DNA from: SZUA-254 sp035292425
Lineage (GTDB): Bacteria > Bacteroidota > Ignavibacteria > UBA10030 > SZUA-254
Reading direction: 5' to 3'
DNA: 9,261 bases
Assembly: GCA_035292425.1 (NCBI GenBank)
Contig: DATDQD010000212.1
Location: forward strand, 1 to 9,261
Part shown: in pieces, positions 6,552 to 9,261 of the stretch
Position numbering within the stretch: the first letter of the stretch is position 1
Layout: each line of letters starts with the position of its first letter
Made by a program: the position numbers and the translations under genes
Notes under the pieces: model-generated
The model's database searches: none
Seen by the model: only the letters and a program-made list of their open reading frames with translations
Told to the model about the DNA's origin: nothing

Positions 6552-7568
6552 ATGGCCTACCTCGTCGTCTTTACGATCGGCCTCGCCCTCCTCTTCGATT
6601 TCCTGAACGGCATGAACGACGCCGCGAATTCCATCGCGACCGTCGTCTCGACGAGGGTCCTCTCACCGCGCAACGCGGTCATCTGGGCCGCGTTCTTCAA
6701 TTTCGTCGCGGCGTTCGTCTTCGGTGTACACGTCGCCAACACGATCGGGAAGGGCATCGTCAATCCGATGGTCATCACCGAGGTGATGATCCTCTCATCG
6801 CTCGTGGGGGCGATCGTTTGGACGCACTTCTGCACGAAGTTCGGGATGCCGATCAGCGTCTCGCACGCCCTCATCGGGGGGCTGGCGGGCGCGGGTGTCG
6901 TCAAGGGCGGTTTCGAGGCGCTCGTCGTGGGCGGAATCATGAAAGTCGTCCTTTTCATTTTTCTCTCCCCGCTCCTCGGGCTCCTGTTCGGGGCGCTCCT
7001 GATGATCCTCGTCAGCTGGTTGTTCGGGAACATGAAAGTCAGGAGCATCGACCAGGGTTTCCGGTTCGGTCAGCTGGTCTCCTCGGCGGCCTTCGGCCTC
7101 GGTCACGGCACGAACGACGCCCAGAAGACGATGGGGATCATCGCCATCCTGCTCGCCTCGTCGTCGGTCGAATTCCCGAGGTGGTTCTACGATTCGAGTG
7201 CGGGGTTCTATGTACCGATCTGGGTGATCCTGAGCGCGCACGCCGCCATCGGCCTCGGCACTCTCGCCGGCGGGTGGAAGGTCATTCGGACGATGGGCGT
7301 CAACCTGACGCACCTCAAGCCGATGGGGGGATTCTGCGCGGAAACCGCCGGGGCCACGCTCCTGGTCGGCACCGCCGTCGCGGGGATCCCGGTCAGCACC
7401 ACCCACACCATCGCCGGCGCGATCATGGGCGTCGGCGCGACCAGGCGCCTCTCCGCTGTGCGTTGGGGAATCGCGGGCAAGATCATCTGGGCCTGGATCC
7501 TCACCATTCCCGTCTCCGCCCTCATCGGCGGGCTGACCTACCTCATCGCGTCGCAGTTTCATCCCTGA
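6552..7568 (+). CDS. pit: PiT-family inorganic phosphate transporter
   Basis: This 338-residue, strongly hydrophobic protein has about ten predicted membrane segments. It is an inner-membrane phosphate permease that probably works as a cation-coupled, low-affinity symporter. Both copies of the PiT signature are present: FDFLNGMNDAANSIAT (15-30) near the N-terminus and GLGHGTNDAQKTMG (182-195) in the second half. The inverted-repeat architecture is visible again in GMPISVSHALIGG (98-110) and GIPVSTTHTIAGA (278-290). Its length is that of the short bacterial/archaeal PiT form without a large cytoplasmic loop; the central loop (~158-180) is short. It follows the DUF47 gene after 18 bases, which is the typical pairing for this subfamily. 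The ribosome site is weak (CGGGA), so translation may be coupled to the upstream gene. The counter-ion, H+ or Na+, cannot be told from sequence here. Confidence 0.95.
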   Translation: MAYLVVFTIGLALLFDFLNGMNDAANSIATVVSTRVLSPRNAVIWAAFFNFVAAFVFGVHVANTIGKGIVNPMVITEVMILSSLVGAIVWTHFCTKFGMPISVSHALIGGLAGAGVVKGGFEALVVGGIMKVVLFIFLSPLLGLLFGALLMILVSWLFGNMKVRSIDQGFRFGQLVSSAAFGLGHGTNDAQKTMGIIAILLASSSVEFPRWFYDSSAGFYVPIWVILSAHAAIGLGTLAGGWKVIRTMGVNLTHLKPMGGFCAETAGATLLVGTAVAGIPVSTTHTIAGAIMGVGATRRLSAVRWGIAGKIIWAWILTIPVSALIGGLTYLIASQFHP

Positions 7569-7574
7569 CCGTCG

Positions 7575-7604
7575 TCATCCGGCCGGCGCATCCGCCCCGG
7601 ATGA
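7575..7604. other. Hairpin between convergent pit and M48 genes
   Basis: TCATCCGG (7575-7582) and CCGGATGA (7597-7604) form a perfect eight-base-pair stem around a 14-base loop, six bases after the pit stop codon and within the 78-base convergent spacer. No T tract follows on either strand, so it is not a standard intrinsic terminator. It may stabilise 3' ends or mark Rho-linked ends. A short TTCCGGAA palindrome follows at 7631-7638. Confidence 0.4.
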
Positions 7605-7646
7605 ACCCTGCCACGCTCGCCGACCCTCCCTTCCGGAACGGAACAC

Positions 7647-8879
7647 TCACGCGGATGACAGCCTTCGAATACGTTCGAGAACGGGCGGGTGCGAATAGTG
7701 GAGGAACACGTACGCCGGGTGCGGCGTGAGGTTCGAGAGGTTGTCCGCGGAGAGTTTTTTCAGCGCCGAGACCAGGTCTTCTCTCCCCCCAAGCGTCTCC
7801 GCGGCGAACCGGTCCGCCTCGAACTCGTGCTTCCGCGAGAGGGCGTGCATGGCGAGAGAGAGGAAAAACTCGATCGGAGTGAAGAGCAGTCCGAAGATGA
7901 TCAGCCCGGCATGGACCGACACGTTCTCCATGAAAAATGCGTCGAAGAGCGGCCGGTGGCTCACGAACATCGATAAGATCCAGAGCATCGCCCCCATGCG
8001 GAGGACGCTCACGATCATGCCGGTCCGGATGTGTTTCTTCCGGTAGTGGCCGATCTCGTGCGCCAGCACCGCGACCAGCTCCGGCGCGGTATGTCTGGCG
8101 ATGAGCGTGTCGAAGAGGGCGATGCGCTTGAACTTCCCGAACCCGGTGAAGTAGGCGTTCGACTTCGACGAACGCTTCGAGCCGTTCACCATATAAATCC
8201 CCTGGAGCGGAAATCCGATTTCCGAGGCGTATTTCAGGATACGCTCCTTCAGCGGGCCGTCCGGGAGCGGCGTGAACTTGTTGAAGAGCGGCATCAGCCA
8301 GACAGGCGCGATAAACTGTAAAACCAGCGCCACGACCGTTCCGAACCCCCAGCACCAGGCCCACGCTCCCGGTCCCGCCCATTCAAATAGAAACAAAATC
8401 CCCGCGACCAGCAGGCCCCCGATCGTTACGCTCAGGAGCATACCCTTCAGCAGGTCGGCGATGAATGTTTTCGGGGTCGTCCGGTTGAAGCCGATACGCG
8501 CCTCGATGACGAACGTCGACCAGGCGCTGAACGGCAGGGAGATGAGGGTCTTCAGCAATGCCAGGATGCCGATGAACGCGAGCCCCGTCGGGATGGCGGG
8601 TAATCCCCATCCCCTGACGGCCACATCCACGACGTTGAACCCGCCCGCGAACCAGAAGCCGAACGTGAGCGCGAGCATCGCCGTCGAGACGACGATGCCG
8701 AAGAGGGTCCTGGTCCTGGTGTACTCCTGCGACCTGCGGTAGGTCGCGGGGTCGTACACCCCGGCGAACTCCGCGGGAACGCCGGTCCCGAGCGCTTTCA
8801 GGTTCAGCAGGTCGACGGCAAGATGGAGGAGATACTCCGCGGCGAGCGCGGCGGCGATGATGACGGCGTAGAGGTTCAC
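7647..8879 (-). CDS. M48 family membrane metalloprotease (Ste24/CAAX prenyl protease 1-like)
   Basis: This 410-residue integral membrane zinc protease has the zinc motif HEIGH (274-278), the third-ligand motif EFEAD (E352 with D356), and the C-terminal HPPVLERI (397-404) that is typical of M48A peptidases. Hydrophobic segments occur near 3-20, 60-80, 97-117, 146-166, 173-193, 286-306 and 322-342, consistent with the multi-span Ste24 barrel. The conserved GFPLQGIYMVNGSKRSSKSNAYFTG-type region (222-246) precedes the active site. The start is a GTG at 8879: the next in-frame Met would remove the first membrane segment. Eukaryotic Ste24 cleaves prenylated CAAX proteins; bacteria lack that substrate, so here a role in membrane protein quality control or peptide cleavage is likely, with the actual substrate unknown. 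It begins 16 bases after the DinB-like gene and is probably cotranscribed with it. Confidence 0.93.
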   Translation of the reverse strand: MNLYAVIIAAALAAEYLLHLAVDLLNLKALGTGVPAEFAGVYDPATYRRSQEYTRTRTLFGIVVSTAMLALTFGFWFAGGFNVVDVAVRGWGLPAIPTGLAFIGILALLKTLISLPFSAWSTFVIEARIGFNRTTPKTFIADLLKGMLLSVTIGGLLVAGILFLFEWAGPGAWAWCWGFGTVVALVLQFIAPVWLMPLFNKFTPLPDGPLKERILKYASEIGFPLQGIYMVNGSKRSSKSNAYFTGFGKFKRIALFDTLIARHTAPELVAVLAHEIGHYRKKHIRTGMIVSVLRMGAMLWILSMFVSHRPLFDAFFMENVSVHAGLIIFGLLFTPIEFFLSLAMHALSRKHEFEADRFAAETLGGREDLVSALKKLSADNLSNLTPHPAYVFLHYSHPPVLERIRRLSSA

Positions 8880-8895
8880 GTCCGGGAGGAAAGGG

Positions 8896-9261
8896 CTAGT
8901 CGAGAATGCTCAGGTATTTTATCCAGGGCCCAACCTCGCCGCGGTATTGCTTCGCGAGGACGCGGACCACCTGCGAGATATGCGAAAGGTCGTGCGCGAC
9001 CCAGGTCGCGAGGTGCTGGCGGAGGGTGACCTCGCCGAACTCCGGGTGGATGCCCTTCTTCGCAAGCGTCTCATCGGTAAGCTGGAATGCTTTCAGTTTG
9101 CGGAGATTTTCCACGCGCAGCGCGGAAAATTCGCGGAGCAATTCATCGGGAGATTTCCCCCTGCTGAATTCCAGCATCGCGTCGCGCACGAACGGGGGGA
9201 AGCGTTTATCGGGCGAGGCCCCGAGTACGATCTCGGCCCTCGGTATCCAGTCGGTTTTTTC
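8896..9261 (-). CDS. DinB superfamily protein (5' end cut by window)
   Basis: The frame runs in from the right edge and ends with TAG at 8896, giving 121 residues of the C-terminal part. A GTG at 9189 and an ATG at 9177 are internal, because the upstream codons encode EKTDWIPRAE, a segment common in DinB_2-type proteins. The four-helix DinB core is recognised by HLATWVAHDLSHISQV with H83, H90 and H94 of the visible part; spaced histidines in this helix normally help form the metal site. GPWIKYLSIL closes the protein as in relatives. The family includes DNA-damage-inducible proteins and thiol-dependent (bacillithiol/mycothiol) transferases, but most members have no known activity, so no function is claimed. 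It lies directly upstream of the M48 protease gene on the same strand. Confidence 0.88.
   Translation of the reverse strand, partial: EKTDWIPRAEIVLGASPDKRFPPFVRDAMLEFSRGKSPDELLREFSALRVENLRKLKAFQLTDETLAKKGIHPEFGEVTLRQHLATWVAHDLSHISQVVRVLAKQYRGEVGPWIKYLSILD

Noticed and set aside
6482..7729. A 415-codon plus-strand frame overlapping pit
   Set aside because: It is out of frame with the unmistakable PiT protein, starts inside the DUF47 gene, and its translation is Arg/His-rich without hydrophobic segments.
8896..9189. Treating GTG at 9189 as the true start of the DinB-like gene
   Set aside because: The upstream in-frame codons up to the right edge encode family-like sequence (EKTDWIPRAE), so the gene continues beyond the window.

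Overview
The window is GC-rich bacterial chromosome, densely coded, with Shine-Dalgarno sites and sigma70-like promoters. It looks like ordinary core-metabolism sequence. I saw no rRNA, tRNA, CRISPR array, insertion sequence or phage gene. The organism cannot be fixed from the sequence. A receiver/PEP-synthase fusion, a mitochondrial-type glutamate dehydrogenase (GDH) and a DUF47-PiT pair together would fit a high-GC member of the Bacteroidota/Ignavibacteria-like (FCB) lineages or a similar environmental phylum, but this is a weak inference.

Layout. Positions 1-5634 hold three genes on the minus strand. In transcription order they are a mitochondrial-type Glu/Leu/Phe/Val dehydrogenase (5634-4225), an E. 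coli-type, probably NADP-linked glutamate dehydrogenase (4032-2671), and a large PEP synthase/pyruvate phosphate dikinase-related protein with two N-terminal receiver-like domains (2601 to beyond the left edge). A 254-base divergent intergenic region (5635-5888) carries one good promoter for each direction. On the plus strand lies a two-gene phosphate unit: a DUF47/PhoU-like protein (5889-6533) and a PiT-family phosphate permease (6552-7568). It converges on a minus-strand pair: a DinB-superfamily protein (running off the right edge, ending at 8896) and an M48 (Ste24/CAAX-type) membrane metalloprotease (8879-7647).

How they may work together. The two GDHs belong to different subfamilies and probably run in opposite directions: NADPH-linked ammonium assimilation and NAD-linked glutamate breakdown to 2-oxoglutarate. 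The receiver/PEP-synthase protein downstream would link this to the pyruvate/PEP node and may respond to phosphorylation. The DUF47-PiT pair is a standard low-affinity phosphate uptake module. The most unusual features are the double-receiver fusion, the tandem pair of unlike GDHs, an antenna-sized insert in the mitochondrial-type GDH, and a C7 tract at the predicted start of transcription of that gene. No wholly new system is evident.
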